Shown: positions 34,594 to 44,266, counted from the stretch's first letter. The stretch is DNA of 64,000 bases from Hyunsoonleella ulvae (GCF_016827605.1 NZ_JAEPJQ010000006.1:1-64000); one strand, 5' to 3'. The notes: generated by a model not told the origin, from the sequence alone. Translations and numbers: made by a program.

Positions 34594-35919
34594 ATGAAGA
34601 AACTAGCATTACATTGGAAAATTATTATAGGAATGGTTCTTGGAATCATTTTTGGTTTTATAATGAATGGTGTAGATGGCGGAAAAGGTTTTATTACAGA
34701 TTGGGTATCTCCATTTGGCACTATTTTTATAAACCTTCTTAAACTTATAGCAGTGCCTTTAATTTTAGCTTCTCTTATAAAAGGCATATCAGATTTAAAG
34801 GATATTTCAAAAATTAAATCTATGGGCTTGCGTACCATCGTTGTTTATGTTGGTACAACGTTGGTTGCCATTATTATAGGGTTAAGCATTGTAAACATTG
34901 TAAAACCCGGAACGGGAATGCCTGAAGATACTATTGAGAAGATAAAACTTAAGTATGCAAATGATGCAGGCGTTACAGATAAATTAACAAAAGCTGCTGC
35001 GCAAAAAGATGCAGGACCATTACAAGCTTTAGTGGATATTTTTCCAAGTAATATATTCAAATCCTTTGCAGAAGCTTCAATGCTACAAGTTATTTTCTTT
35101 GCACTTTTTTTGGGGATTTGTTTGTTGTTAATTGGAGAGAAAAAAGCAAAACCACTAGTAGACTTTTTTGATACTTTAAATGAAGTCGTCATGAAAATGG
35201 TAGACTTAATTATGTTGTTTGCACCTTATGCAGTATTCGCATTATTGGCAAACGTTATTATTGCATTTGATGATACAGAGATTTTAATAAAGCTACTGTT
35301 TTATGCATTTTGCGTTTTGGCTGGTCTTATTTTAATGATATGTTTTTACTTATTGTTAGTGGGTACTTTTGTTAAAAAATCACCAATGTGGTTTTTAAAG
35401 CAAATAAGTCCTGCTCAACTTTTAGCGTTTTCTACTAGTAGTAGTGCCGCAACTTTACCAGTAACTATGGAACGTGTAGAAGAACATTTAGGGGTTGATA
35501 AAGAAGTTTCTGGTTTTGTTTTACCAGTTGGTGCCACAGTAAATATGGATGGTACAAGTTTATATCAAGGGATTGCTGCGGTATTTATCATGCAGGTTAT
35601 TTGGCCCGAAGGTTTAACATTTACAAACCAGATGGTTATAATTCTCACGGCTTTGCTAGCATCTATAGGAAGTGCTGCTGTGCCAAGTGCTGGAATGGTA
35701 ATGCTGGTTATCGTTTTAGAGTCCGTTGGATTTCCTTCAGAGTTATTACCTATAGGATTGGCACTAATTTTTGCTGTAGACAGACCTTTAGATATGTGTA
35801 GAACTGTTGTAAATGTTACTGGAGATGCTACAGTATCTATGCTAGTGGCAAAATCTTTAGGTAAGCTACATACACCAAAGCCTAAGGAATGGGACGACCA
35901 TTACGAGGAGGTTAAATAA
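34594..35919 (+). CDS. Dicarboxylate/amino-acid:cation symporter (DAACS family)
   Basis: 441 residues with about eight transmembrane helices and the two re-entrant hairpins of the GltPh/DctA fold: the serine-rich loop FSTSSSAATLPVTMERVEE and the NMDGT motif in GATVNMDGTSLYQG. The last helix has DRPLDMCRTVVNVTGDA with the substrate-binding Asp/Arg/Asn. Such carriers import glutamate, aspartate or C4-dicarboxylates with Na+ or H+. The segment at residues 115-145 (DDTIEKIKLKYANDAG-like) is an extra loop. It is monocistronic; the four-gene operon begins 73 bp later. Confidence 0.93.
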   Translation: MKKLALHWKIIIGMVLGIIFGFIMNGVDGGKGFITDWVSPFGTIFINLLKLIAVPLILASLIKGISDLKDISKIKSMGLRTIVVYVGTTLVAIIIGLSIVNIVKPGTGMPEDTIEKIKLKYANDAGVTDKLTKAAAQKDAGPLQALVDIFPSNIFKSFAEASMLQVIFFALFLGICLLLIGEKKAKPLVDFFDTLNEVVMKMVDLIMLFAPYAVFALLANVIIAFDDTEILIKLLFYAFCVLAGLILMICFYLLLVGTFVKKSPMWFLKQISPAQLLAFSTSSSAATLPVTMERVEEHLGVDKEVSGFVLPVGATVNMDGTSLYQGIAAVFIMQVIWPEGLTFTNQMVIILTALLASIGSAAVPSAGMVMLVIVLESVGFPSELLPIGLALIFAVDRPLDMCRTVVNVTGDATVSMLVAKSLGKLHTPKPKEWDDHYEEVK

Positions 35920-35992
35920 TCAGTACTAGGTTTTATACTCGGCTTTTTTTCGTTATTTTTAAATGAACTAATAACTTTTAAAATAGTAAAGC

Positions 35993-37030
35993 ATGAATAT
36001 TTGTTTCATTATGTATCCATGGGAAAATATTGATCCTGATAATGATACAACGCTTGCGCTTATTAAGGAATGTGTAAAACGAAATCATGGTGTAGCCATG
36101 TGTGTTCCCGCAGATTTAACGATACGTAATAGTGTGACTACTGCAAATTGCTCAGTGATAAGTCGTATGGAGAAAACACCATCTTCTTTAAAATCATTTT
36201 ATAATAAAGTGAAGATTAGGGAAGAGATGTTGCCGTTAGCTGGCTTTGATGTAATATTTTTTAGGGCGAATCCACCCCTAGACCCTATCATGCTTAATTT
36301 TTTGGATTCTGTTAAAGATGATGTTTTTATTATGAATTCATTACAAGGGATGCGTGAAGCAAATAATAAATTATACACAGCAGCTTTTGGAGATGCACAT
36401 AGCAATATTATTCCTGCCACCCATGTTTCTAAAAGCAAACGTTATTTAATCAAACAGATTAAGGAATCTGCGGCTGACAAGATGATTTTGAAACCACTCA
36501 ATGGTTTTGGAGGATCTGGGGTTATTCTTATTGAAAAATCGGCGATGAGTAATATTAACTCCTTACTTGATTTTTATATAACCAATAGAGATGGCTCATC
36601 GAGTTATGTGATTTTACAAGATTATATAGAAGGGGCAGATGCAGGTGATGTGAGGATTTTAATTTTAAATGGAGAACCAGTAGGAGCTATGAAACGCGTT
36701 CCAGGAAGTGATGACCATCGCTCTAATGTTTCTGCAGGGGGGAGTGTGCAAAAACATACGCTAACCAAAGAAGAAAAAGCATTGTGCAAGCAAATAGGAC
36801 CTAAATTGGTTAATGATGGCCTTTATTTTGTTGGTATAGATGTGATAGGAGGAAAATTAGTAGAGGTAAATGTAATGTCTCCAGGAGGTATTACCTATAT
36901 AAACAAGGTATACAAGCTGAAAACTAAAATTGAAGAGAAGGTTGTTGACTTTTTGGAAATGAAAGTATTAGATAAACTCCAAGCTTTTGATAGGCGAACG
37001 CGATTGCGTAAGGCGGTTCAAGATGCTTAA
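35993..37030 (+). CDS. GshB-like ATP-grasp ligase
   Basis: 345 residues. It resembles prokaryotic glutathione synthetase in the N-terminal ICFIMYPWENIDPDNDTT and FFRANPPLDP (GshB: R-PPxD), the ATP-grasp glycine loop KPLNGFGGSGVI, then RILILNGEPVGAMKRVP and EVNVMSPGGITY. The family ligates amino acids or peptides through acyl-phosphates. No gshA is in the window, and many Bacteroidota lack glutathione, so a different peptide or conjugate product is likely. It is first in a tight operon with the sulfurtransferase, amidohydrolase and QEGLA genes (65 bp to the next). Confidence 0.85.
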   Translation: MNICFIMYPWENIDPDNDTTLALIKECVKRNHGVAMCVPADLTIRNSVTTANCSVISRMEKTPSSLKSFYNKVKIREEMLPLAGFDVIFFRANPPLDPIMLNFLDSVKDDVFIMNSLQGMREANNKLYTAAFGDAHSNIIPATHVSKSKRYLIKQIKESAADKMILKPLNGFGGSGVILIEKSAMSNINSLLDFYITNRDGSSSYVILQDYIEGADAGDVRILILNGEPVGAMKRVPGSDDHRSNVSAGGSVQKHTLTKEEKALCKQIGPKLVNDGLYFVGIDVIGGKLVEVNVMSPGGITYINKVYKLKTKIEEKVVDFLEMKVLDKLQAFDRRTRLRKAVQDA

Positions 37031-37094
37031 ACAAGCTTAAATAGCAAATTAACTTTTTCAGCGGTTTTTCCAATCAGGTTTTGTAAGATAAAAA

Positions 37095-38249
37095 ATGAAT
37101 ATTACCCTAACCACACCCGTAGTCTCAGTACAATGGCTTCATGATAATTTAGAAGCAGAAAATTTAATAGTACTGGATGGTACTATTGCCAAGACATTTG
37201 ATGCATTATCATTACAGATTTCAAAAGCACGTTTTTTTAATATCAAGACAAAATTTAGTGATACATCAAATCCGTTCCCAAGTGCTTTTCCTTCAGAGGA
37301 ACAATTCCAAAATGAGTCTAGAAATTTAGGTATAAATAATAATAGTGCTATTGTAGTTTATGATGATAAAGGTATTTATTCCAGTGCTCGCGTATGGTGG
37401 TTATTTAAAGCCTTTGGTTTTAAAAACATAGCAATTTTAAATGGTGGATTTCCAGAGTGGCAAAAATCCAACTTACCTACGCAGTATATGCAGCCCTATG
37501 AGGGTAGTTTGGGCAATTTTAAAGCGGAACTTCAGTCAGATTACATGCAATTTTTTGATGATATAGTTACCGCTTCTAAAACACAAAGTCATAAAATAAT
37601 TGATGCACGTTCCTCAAAGCGATTTAATTGTGAAGTACCAGAGCCTAGAGAAGGGTTGAGACGTGGTACCATTCCAAATTCTGTTAATTTACCATTCACA
37701 AATTTATTAGAAGATGGTAAATTAAAGTCAAAAAAAGAGATAGAAAAGGCATTGTACATGGTCGCAGAAAAAGACGATGCTATTATTTTTTCTTGTGGCT
37801 CTGGTATTACAGCTTGTGTATTAGCTTTGGGTGCTGAAATGTCAGGATATAAAAATATTTCGGTATATGACGGTTCTTGGACGGAATATGGGGCTTTAAC
37901 TTCTGGTAACATGGAACAACCAGAAACATGGACGAAAGATGAGTTGCTGGCTTATGTATTGATTTATGTTTCGCATTCTGATTTAAACGATACTTGGAAA
38001 GAGAAAGAATATATTTTGAGCAGAGTTGAAAAGGATGTTTACCATCGTGTTTACGAGCAATTTGAAAAAGATAACGATTATAAGAGCATTCAAAATATTA
38101 TAAAAGCAGTTAGAGCACACGATTATTACAGAAATGATTTTGCAGATCTATTTGCGGATATCAAACTAATGGCTTTTGCGGATGGGAAGTATGATGACAT
38201 GGAAAAAGCGGTGTATTCTAACTTGAAAAGGATTTTAAAAGATGCTTAG
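37095..38249 (+). CDS. Two-domain rhodanese sulfurtransferase with C-terminal helical (TerB-like) domain
   Basis: 384 residues. Residues 1-135 and 140-275 are two rhodanese domains in the 3-mercaptopyruvate sulfurtransferase order. Only the second carries the catalytic cysteine (C234 in SCGSGITA, the MST-type loop); the first has the usual inactive loop. The extra C-terminal domain of about 105 residues (KEKEYILSRVEKDVYHRVYE; IKLMAFADGKYDDMEKAVYS) is helical with acidic residues in the manner of TerB-like domains. It would move sulfur from 3-mercaptopyruvate or thiosulfate to an acceptor. It overlaps the next gene by 8 bp. Confidence 0.88.
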   Translation: MNITLTTPVVSVQWLHDNLEAENLIVLDGTIAKTFDALSLQISKARFFNIKTKFSDTSNPFPSAFPSEEQFQNESRNLGINNNSAIVVYDDKGIYSSARVWWLFKAFGFKNIAILNGGFPEWQKSNLPTQYMQPYEGSLGNFKAELQSDYMQFFDDIVTASKTQSHKIIDARSSKRFNCEVPEPREGLRRGTIPNSVNLPFTNLLEDGKLKSKKEIEKALYMVAEKDDAIIFSCGSGITACVLALGAEMSGYKNISVYDGSWTEYGALTSGNMEQPETWTKDELLAYVLIYVSHSDLNDTWKEKEYILSRVEKDVYHRVYEQFEKDNDYKSIQNIIKAVRAHDYYRNDFADLFADIKLMAFADGKYDDMEKAVYSNLKRILKDA

Positions 38250-39072
38250 GTTATCAGTTTCAGAAATATTATCAAAAATTAAGTTAGGAGACACTTTTGA
38301 AGCTGTAGCTTCCGATTATTCGTTTACCATAAAAATTGATGGGTATGTGCCTTATGCTTGTGCTGCAATTCATGATGGGCATCAATTTAGAAAAGAACTC
38401 TGGGACAATTGTATTCATACAGAATATGAACGTTGGTATGAAGAGGATCCTGAAACGAAAACCATGATACAGTCTCATCCTATTGTTATTGCGGGTTGTG
38501 ATTCTCGTTTTGAATATGATTTAAATCGTACACCAGAAGCTGCAGTTTTTGAAACTGCTTGGGGTAAGAAATTATGGCGAGCATCTCTTTCTGAAGCCAT
38601 GAAGACTAAAAGTTTAAGGAAACATGCAAACTTCTATAAGGTGACGCATGCTTTAATAGAAACTCTAGAGAGAAAATTTGGATTTTGCACGGTTTACGAT
38701 ATACATAGTTACAACTGGAAACGTTGGGATAGAGAAGTACCAACTTGGAATTTAGGTACCAGTAATGTGGATAATGAACGGTTTGGAAGCGTTATAGAGG
38801 ATTGGAGGCATAGTTTATCAGAAATTGAGTTTCCTCATGGCATAAAATCTACTTCAAAAATTAATGATACTTTTCAAGGCAACGGATATTTCTTGAAATA
38901 TATTACCAAAAACTTTAAAAACACGTTAGTTTTGGCAACCGAAATAGCTAAGGTGTATTGCGATGAATATGAGCAAGTTATTTTTCCTGAAGTAGTTAAA
39001 ACTGTAGAAGAAGAATTGAGAACCCGAATTCCAAAACATGCGCAATATGTTTATAATGCTTTTAAAGCGTAA
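38242..39072 (+). CDS. N-formylglutamate amidohydrolase family protein
   Basis: 276 residues of the N-formylglutamate amidohydrolase family. Motifs: YACAAIHDGHQFRKEL (metal-binding His/Asp and Glu region), GCDSRFEYDLNR (Asp/Arg substrate region), and TVYDIHSYNWKR (D-x-H). In histidine breakdown, HutG-type members cut formylglutamate to formate and glutamate, but there is no hut gene here. The ATG overlaps the sulfurtransferase stop by 8 bp, and the QEGLA gene starts 3 bp after its stop. Within this operon it more likely trims an N-acyl or amide bond on the conjugate made by the ATP-grasp ligase (inference). Confidence 0.87.
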   Translation: MLRLSVSEILSKIKLGDTFEAVASDYSFTIKIDGYVPYACAAIHDGHQFRKELWDNCIHTEYERWYEEDPETKTMIQSHPIVIAGCDSRFEYDLNRTPEAAVFETAWGKKLWRASLSEAMKTKSLRKHANFYKVTHALIETLERKFGFCTVYDIHSYNWKRWDREVPTWNLGTSNVDNERFGSVIEDWRHSLSEIEFPHGIKSTSKINDTFQGNGYFLKYITKNFKNTLVLATEIAKVYCDEYEQVIFPEVVKTVEEELRTRIPKHAQYVYNAFKA

Positions 39073-39075
39073 ATT

Positions 39076-40236
39076 ATGATGGTGGATAATAGCACAAGTC
39101 AAAAAGTATTATTAGAAATTGATAAGAATATCGATATGTTGGTAAAGCAAATCGAATTGTTAAGCTACGTAAACCCCATAAATATTGAAGAAGAAAAAGA
39201 ACGTTTTTTTGCCTCTAAGTATTTAACAGATCCTATTTTTCAATATCCAAATATCAATTTCGATAAGTTTAAACTGCATCGTGAGCTATTTACACAACCA
39301 TTAGAGCAAATTACAGATAAGGATATTCGTAATCTTTATGAAGATATTATTTATGCCTACTCAGGCTTAATTCAGTGTATTGAAAACATTGGTAACGGCA
39401 AGCATTTTTATTTTAATAGTTTGCATTGTTTTGGTACACCAACAGAGAATGACGTAGAGAATGCTAAATTCATTTTACATTTTGAAGATGAAAACAGGGG
39501 CGAAGACCGTTTTTTACCAAAGTATTCCGCTAAAGATTCAGAAGTCTTTTTTAAAGCGTTTTCAAAGAAATACGATTTCAGTTACACTATAGAGTTCTCA
39601 AATAAAATTTCAGCCATTGCCATGGTGTTGAATAATGTTAAAACCTTAGTTTTAAATACCAACCACACCTATTCAGATAATGAGATTGCTGTATTAACCA
39701 ATCATGAAATTGGAGTGCATATGGTAACGACTATGAATGGATTGTTACACCCTCTAAAAATATTTTCCCACGGTTTTCCAAATAACGAAGAAACCCAAGA
39801 AGGATTAGCAGTATTTTCAGAATATATGAGCAATAATTTAACGGTTACAAGGCTTAAAGAATTAGCGTATCGTGTTATTGCTGTGGATAGTTTAGCAAAA
39901 GGTTATCCTTTCTCTAGGACATTTAGATTATTACATAACAATTACGATTTAGAGAGGGAAAGCGCATTTTACATAACGCTTAGAGCACATCGTGGTGGAG
40001 GGTTTACCAAAGATTATTTATACCTATCTGGACTCAAAAAGATTTACGATTACTACCATTCGGGAAAGGATTTAAGCCTTTTACTTACTGGAAAAGTGTC
40101 GTTAGAATATGTGGAAGAAATTCAATCGTTAATCAAAAAAGGCTATGCTGTTACCCCAAAGCATATTACGGATGCTTATGCAGAAAATAAGAATACTAAC
40201 AAAAAGGTGGATTTTATTCTAAGAAGCTTAAAGTAA
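39076..40236 (+). CDS. DUF1704 / QEGLA-motif metallopeptidase family protein
   Basis: 386 residues. It holds the name-giving QEGLA (Q241-E242) and an upstream HExxxH motif, HEIGVH (H210, E211, H215), together giving the probable zinc site of the DUF1704 family. Bacterial members are named flavohemoglobin expression-modulating from an overexpression phenotype; a eukaryotic relative, MATCAP, is a tyrosine carboxypeptidase of tubulin. A peptidase function is therefore plausible. It is last in the ATP-grasp operon. No signal peptide, so cytoplasmic. Confidence 0.9.
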   Translation: MMVDNSTSQKVLLEIDKNIDMLVKQIELLSYVNPINIEEEKERFFASKYLTDPIFQYPNINFDKFKLHRELFTQPLEQITDKDIRNLYEDIIYAYSGLIQCIENIGNGKHFYFNSLHCFGTPTENDVENAKFILHFEDENRGEDRFLPKYSAKDSEVFFKAFSKKYDFSYTIEFSNKISAIAMVLNNVKTLVLNTNHTYSDNEIAVLTNHEIGVHMVTTMNGLLHPLKIFSHGFPNNEETQEGLAVFSEYMSNNLTVTRLKELAYRVIAVDSLAKGYPFSRTFRLLHNNYDLERESAFYITLRAHRGGGFTKDYLYLSGLKKIYDYYHSGKDLSLLLTGKVSLEYVEEIQSLIKKGYAVTPKHITDAYAENKNTNKKVDFILRSLK

Positions 40237-40247
40237 CTCTGTACAAC

Positions 40248-41477
40248 TTAGAATATAGAATACCCCAGAATTAAAGAAACTGTTTTGTGATCTAATAAAA
40301 CATCTGTTTCATTAGGAAAGCTTAAACGCCTAGGTGTATTATACCTTAGTTCCAAACTGTATTTATTTTTGAATTTATAGCCTAAACCAAGAGCGAGATT
40401 AGGGCTACTGTTAACTTCTGTTTCAGTGTTGTTAATAAATGCTTTGGAGTTTAAATTTACATCAAAGACTACAGCAGCATTTAGAAAAAGTTTTGACTTT
40501 TCATTGAAGAAGAAATAGTGCCTTAAACCTAGTGGTATTTCAATGGAGGAGTAGTCTAAATTTATCAATATTTCTTGACCTATGATAAGGTCGAATGGAT
40601 TTACAATTATCCTGCCCTCATAGCTAGAAAAACGGTATGTAGGTTCTATAAATAAAGCCCATTTATTACTATTGAACCCCAAAATATACTCCAATTCAAT
40701 ACCGACTCCAAGGTTTTGATTTTTCTCAAAATTATGCTCCTCAAAATCTGGGATTAAATCTTCAAAATTAACAAGCTTAGAACTATTTATTCGAGGTCTT
40801 ATAGATAAATTAAAATTATCTTTTGATTGTTTCTTTTCATTAAAATCTATATACTCTGAGTGTGTACAATTATTAAATTTTTTGAAAATATTTAATAAGC
40901 TTTTAGTATTATAATTAAGGTTTTTAATAGTGCTGATACTAATTTCAGAACATTTTAGAGCGTTTCTAATTTGCTGTTTGAATTGGTTATTTGTGCCAAT
41001 TTCACGTTGTGAAGTGTAATATTGTTTGTGTACCAATTGTTTTATTTCATCATTTTCAATGGAAAAAAAGAATTTTTCTATATTGCTTTTCCTGTATAAA
41101 TATAAACTAGCTTTACCATCAAGTAGAACTTTTAAAAGCAATGTTTCCTTGCTAAAAGATGGTTTTTTGGTATAACTCAAGTTGTTTTTTTTGTCATCAG
41201 ATCTATCTATATTTACTTGAGTTTTTACATATTTACAAACATCATAGATACCAAATTCTTTAACCAAATCAATACCTATCTCTTTCTCTTTGTCATTTTC
41301 GGATATTTTGTATGTAAATTTTGAAGGATTATTTACCCAATCTAAGTTTTTAATTAAGCATTCTACTTTATCATCAAGATTATTGATAAAATAACCTTTT
41401 TCATATGTTATTTGCGAATGAGAATTAATAATTATAAATAATCCAAATACAATGGTCGTTAAAATGTTTTTTAACAT
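40248..41477 (-). CDS. Outer-membrane beta-barrel protein with N-terminal soluble region
   Basis: 409 residues. A signal peptide (ILTTIVFGLFIIINSHSQ) is followed by about 190 residues of soluble sequence, in which the early pattern KGYFINNLDDKVECLIKNLDW marks a family common in Bacteroidota. The C-terminal half is a predicted barrel of around eight strands (FNLSIRPRINSSKL; FYIGLELEY-like; YSLELRYNTPRRL) ending in Phe. Function unknown; such proteins are sometimes misnamed in databases. It converges on the QEGLA gene with 11 bp between stops. Confidence 0.78.
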   Translation of the reverse strand: MLKNILTTIVFGLFIIINSHSQITYEKGYFINNLDDKVECLIKNLDWVNNPSKFTYKISENDKEKEIGIDLVKEFGIYDVCKYVKTQVNIDRSDDKKNNLSYTKKPSFSKETLLLKVLLDGKASLYLYRKSNIEKFFFSIENDEIKQLVHKQYYTSQREIGTNNQFKQQIRNALKCSEISISTIKNLNYNTKSLLNIFKKFNNCTHSEYIDFNEKKQSKDNFNLSIRPRINSSKLVNFEDLIPDFEEHNFEKNQNLGVGIELEYILGFNSNKWALFIEPTYRFSSYEGRIIVNPFDLIIGQEILINLDYSSIEIPLGLRHYFFFNEKSKLFLNAAVVFDVNLNSKAFINNTETEVNSSPNLALGLGYKFKNKYSLELRYNTPRRLSFPNETDVLLDHKTVSLILGYSIF

Positions 41478-41809
41478 ATTTTAATAATAGTTTAGAATTT
41501 ACACTCGTTTTATTACTTGATTGAAGGTTAAAAGCTCGCATTTTCATTGCAGTTACTTTTAGTTTCTATAAATCTTTTTTAATACTGATTGTCATTTCTA
41601 ACATAGAGAGAAACCTGACTATGTTATAGATTAAAAACTATGGGTTTCCAATCCATAGTGGTTTATTAAAAAAGTTAAACGTGTGTAAATGTAAGAAAAA
41701 CTATTAGTTAGAATTAGTAGTAAGTTGGTTTAATTAATTTTTTTTCTCACAAAAAAAGCCTCAACAATTTGTTGAGGCCATAGTTAATTTGAGTTAGTCA
41801 GCTTCTTAA
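41478..41809. other. Intergenic region between rho terminator and the beta-barrel gene promoter
   Basis: 332 bp with three hairpins. CTAACATAG/CTATGTTATAG (41598-41606 with 41619-41629), ACTATGG/CCATAGT (41638-41644 with 41653-41659), and the rho terminator. The first two have no T-tract and might be structured leader elements of the minus-strand barrel gene upstream region, but their role is not established. Confidence 0.5.
41751..41778 (-). terminator. Intrinsic terminator downstream of rho
   Basis: In the minus direction the stem GCCTCAAC/GTTGAGGC around AAATT is followed by seven T. It lies 32 bp after the rho stop. Confidence 0.92.
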
Positions 41810-43399
41810 TTATCCATTCATGGAAATTAAAAATTCTTCATTATTTCTAGTTTGTTTAAATCGGTCATTAATGAACTCCATAGCTTCAACAGGGTTCATG
41901 TCTGCTAAATATTTACGCATTACCCACATACGTTGTACGGTATTATCATCTAATAATTTATCGTCACGACGCGTACTTGAAGATGTTAAATCAATAGCAG
42001 GGAAAATTCTACGGTTAGATATTTTTCTATCCAACTGCAGTTCCATGTTACCAGTTCCTTTAAATTCTTCAAAAATAACTTCGTCCATTTTAGATCCAGT
42101 TTCAGTAAGCGCAGTAGCTATAATGGTTAATGAACCACCGTTTTCAATGTTACGCGCAGCACCAAAGAAACGTTTTGGCCTATGTAATGCGTTAGCATCA
42201 ACACCACCAGATAATATTTTACCAGAAGCAGGTTGTACAGTATTGTAAGCTCTTGCTAAACGCGTTATAGAATCTAAAAGAATCACAACATCATGGCCAC
42301 ATTCTACAAGTCGTTTTGCTTTTTCAAGAACAATGTCGGCTATTTTAACGTGTTCATGCGCTTCCTTATCAAAAGTTGAAGCAATTACTTCCCCACGTAC
42401 ATTACGCTGCATATCTGTAACTTCCTCAGGACGCTCATCAATCAATAAAATCATTTGATACACCTCAGGGTGATTCGCTGCAATAGCATTAGCCACGTCT
42501 TTAAGTAGCATTGTTTTACCCGTTTTTGGTTGAGAAACAATCATACCACGCTGGCCTTTTCCTATAGGCGCAAACAAGTCCATAATTCTTGTAGAAATTG
42601 TACTTTGGCGTTCAGCAATGTTAAATTTTTCTTCTGGGAATAGCGGTGTTAAGTGCTCAAAAGCTACACGATCTCTCACTACATTAGGGTCCTGACCGTT
42701 AATTTTACTAACCTTAATTAATGGAAAGTATTTCTCGCCTTCTTTTGGTGGGCGTACATGTCCTAAAACAGTGTCTCCTTTTTTAAGGCCAAACAATCTA
42801 ATTTGCGATTGAGATACATAAATATCATCGGGAGAAGATAAATAGTTGTAATCTGAAGATCTTAAAAATCCATAACCATCTTGCATAATGTCTAAAACAC
42901 CTTCACTTTCAATAATGGCATCAAATTCAAAATCTGGCTCACGATAACGGTTTCTATTATCCTTGTTACCATTATTACCTTGGTTTTTATGATTTTGGTT
43001 TTTATGCTGGTGGTTATTATCTCTCCTTTGGTTACGCTGTTTATTATCGCGTTGTCCTCTGTTTTGTTGATTATTGTTATTCTGCTTTTGGTTATCGCTA
43101 GGGGTTTTAGCGTCTACCGTTTTTTCTTTTGCGCTATCAGAGGAGCTTTGCTCTTGCTTAGCATCGTTATTTTGCTCTCTTTGTACGCGTTGTCTAGGTT
43201 TTCTAGTAGGTTGTTCCGCTTTTTTATCTTGCGTGGGCGCTGCTTCTTTTGTTGCTTTTGGGTTCGCAGCTTGATAGTCTAGAATTTGATATACCAAATC
43301 CAGTTTCTTCATCGAACGGAATTTGGGAATACTTAATTGCTTAGCAATGTCTTGTAAATCTGTAAGCTTTTTTTCTTTTAATTGTGAAATTTCAAACAT
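41810..43399 (-). CDS. rho: Transcription termination factor Rho with long disordered insertion
   Basis: 529 residues, about 110 longer than E. coli Rho. The N-terminal Rho-N helices (residues 1-43), the RNA-binding cold-shock-like part ([20 protein letters not shown], 174-193) and the RecA-type motor with P-loop [12 protein letters not shown] (290-301) and [13 protein letters not shown] are all conserved. Residues 45-155 form a low-complexity Asn/Gln/Lys/Arg-rich insertion with many NQ and RR runs. Such insertions are known in Bacteroidota Rho and, in Bacteroides, have been tied to Rho phase separation. Rho terminates untranslated or poorly translated RNA. It is followed by its own intrinsic terminator. 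Confidence 0.97.
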   Translation of the reverse strand: MFEISQLKEKKLTDLQDIAKQLSIPKFRSMKKLDLVYQILDYQAANPKATKEAAPTQDKKAEQPTRKPRQRVQREQNNDAKQEQSSSDSAKEKTVDAKTPSDNQKQNNNNQQNRGQRDNKQRNQRRDNNHQHKNQNHKNQGNNGNKDNRNRYREPDFEFDAIIESEGVLDIMQDGYGFLRSSDYNYLSSPDDIYVSQSQIRLFGLKKGDTVLGHVRPPKEGEKYFPLIKVSKINGQDPNVVRDRVAFEHLTPLFPEEKFNIAERQSTISTRIMDLFAPIGKGQRGMIVSQPKTGKTMLLKDVANAIAANHPEVYQMILLIDERPEEVTDMQRNVRGEVIASTFDKEAHEHVKIADIVLEKAKRLVECGHDVVILLDSITRLARAYNTVQPASGKILSGGVDANALHRPKRFFGAARNIENGGSLTIIATALTETGSKMDEVIFEEFKGTGNMELQLDRKISNRRIFPAIDLTSSSTRRDDKLLDDNTVQRMWVMRKYLADMNPVEAMEFINDRFKQTRNNEEFLISMNG

Positions 43400-43568
43400 G
43401 AAAGTTTAATTGAATGCTATTGTATTGAATATAAAATTTGAGTCTCTGAAAAAAAATAGATTTTTTATTCTGAAGAATTAACAATCTGAACTAGCGATTG
43501 TTGAGAATTATTACTGCAATAATACAACTTTATTTTAATTTAACCTGTCAAATTAATAAAGAAACTAT

Positions 43569-43576
43569 TATTTTTG
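43569..43576 (+). promoter_or_regulatory. Candidate -7 element for the DUF4293 gene
   Basis: TATTTTTG matches TAnnTTTG, 22 bp before the ATG at 43599. The rho promoter on the other strand must also lie in 43400-43560. Confidence 0.5.
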
Positions 43577-43598
43577 CCATCCAGATTATTAAATTAGC

Positions 43599-44009
43599 AT
43601 GTTACAACGCATACAAACGGTATATTTATTATTAGCAGCAGCCAATGCTTTGGGGCTAATATTTGTATTTCATTTATGGATTACAAATGATGGTGCTACA
43701 GTTTTTGCTAAAGATCAATTACCTTATTTTGCAGCGTTTTTAGTATCAGGAGCCTTATCGCTCATCACAATATTTTTGTTTAAAAACAGGAAGCTTCAAT
43801 TTGTTTTGGGGCGCCTTAACATCATATTAAACTTTTTTTTACTAGGATTTTTCGTGTATCTATCTCTAAATTTATCTGGAGAAACCGAGGTTTCAGAGAA
43901 AGGTATTGGGATGTTTCTTCCTATTATTTCTATCGTGTTTTTGGCCTTGGCCAATAAAGCCATTAAAAAGGATGAAGATCTTGTAAAATCTGTAGATCGA
44001 TTACGTTAA
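43599..44009 (+). CDS. DUF4293 family membrane protein
   Basis: 136 residues with four predicted transmembrane helices (VYLLLAAANALGLIFVFHLW; FAAFLVSGALSLITIFLF; LNIILNFFLLGFFVYLSLNL; MFLPIISIVFLALANKAI). MLQRIQTVYLLLA is the hallmark start of DUF4293 in Bacteroidota. Divergent from rho, as is usual for this gene pair. Function unknown. It has its own terminator at 44039-44066. Confidence 0.92.
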   Translation: MLQRIQTVYLLLAAANALGLIFVFHLWITNDGATVFAKDQLPYFAAFLVSGALSLITIFLFKNRKLQFVLGRLNIILNFFLLGFFVYLSLNLSGETEVSEKGIGMFLPIISIVFLALANKAIKKDEDLVKSVDRLR

Positions 44010-44038
44010 ACCTAACATCTTAGTAGTATTAGTGCGTA

Positions 44039-44066
44039 AGCCCAAGGTGAAGATCTTGGGCTTTTT
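44039..44066 (+). terminator. Intrinsic terminator of the DUF4293 gene
   Basis: AGCCCAAG pairs with CTTGGGCT around GTGAAGAT, followed by a run of six T. Confidence 0.9.
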
Positions 44067-44150
44067 TAGTGAAACTCAATTTTTAAAAGCTTGAAAAGCG
44101 TATTAAAAATTGAAAGTTGAACTAATCCCGCTGTAAAGCGGGATATAAAG

Positions 44151-44197
44151 CCTCCCTTACTCCCTCCAAAGGAGGGAAATACTCAAACTCTTAAAAC
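44151..44197 (-). repeat. Solitary arm of the R palindromic element
   Basis: The minus strand reads GTTTTAAGAGTTTGAGT, then CCCTCCTTTGGAGGGAGTA and AGGGAGG. The plus strand at 58288-58330 has the same GTTTTAAGAGTTTGAGTGT and ends GGAGTAAGGGAGGTGT, so this is one end of the same element without its partner. Confidence 0.65.
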
Positions 44198-44266
44198 AAA
44201 TTTTAGGTAAATTATAATGAGTATTGCTTCCAGTGATGCTGGGCAGGAGCATCGTATTGAGAAGTT

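Noticed and set aside
43074-43282. Plus-strand frames opposite rho
   Set aside because: They arise from the biased composition of the rho insertion.
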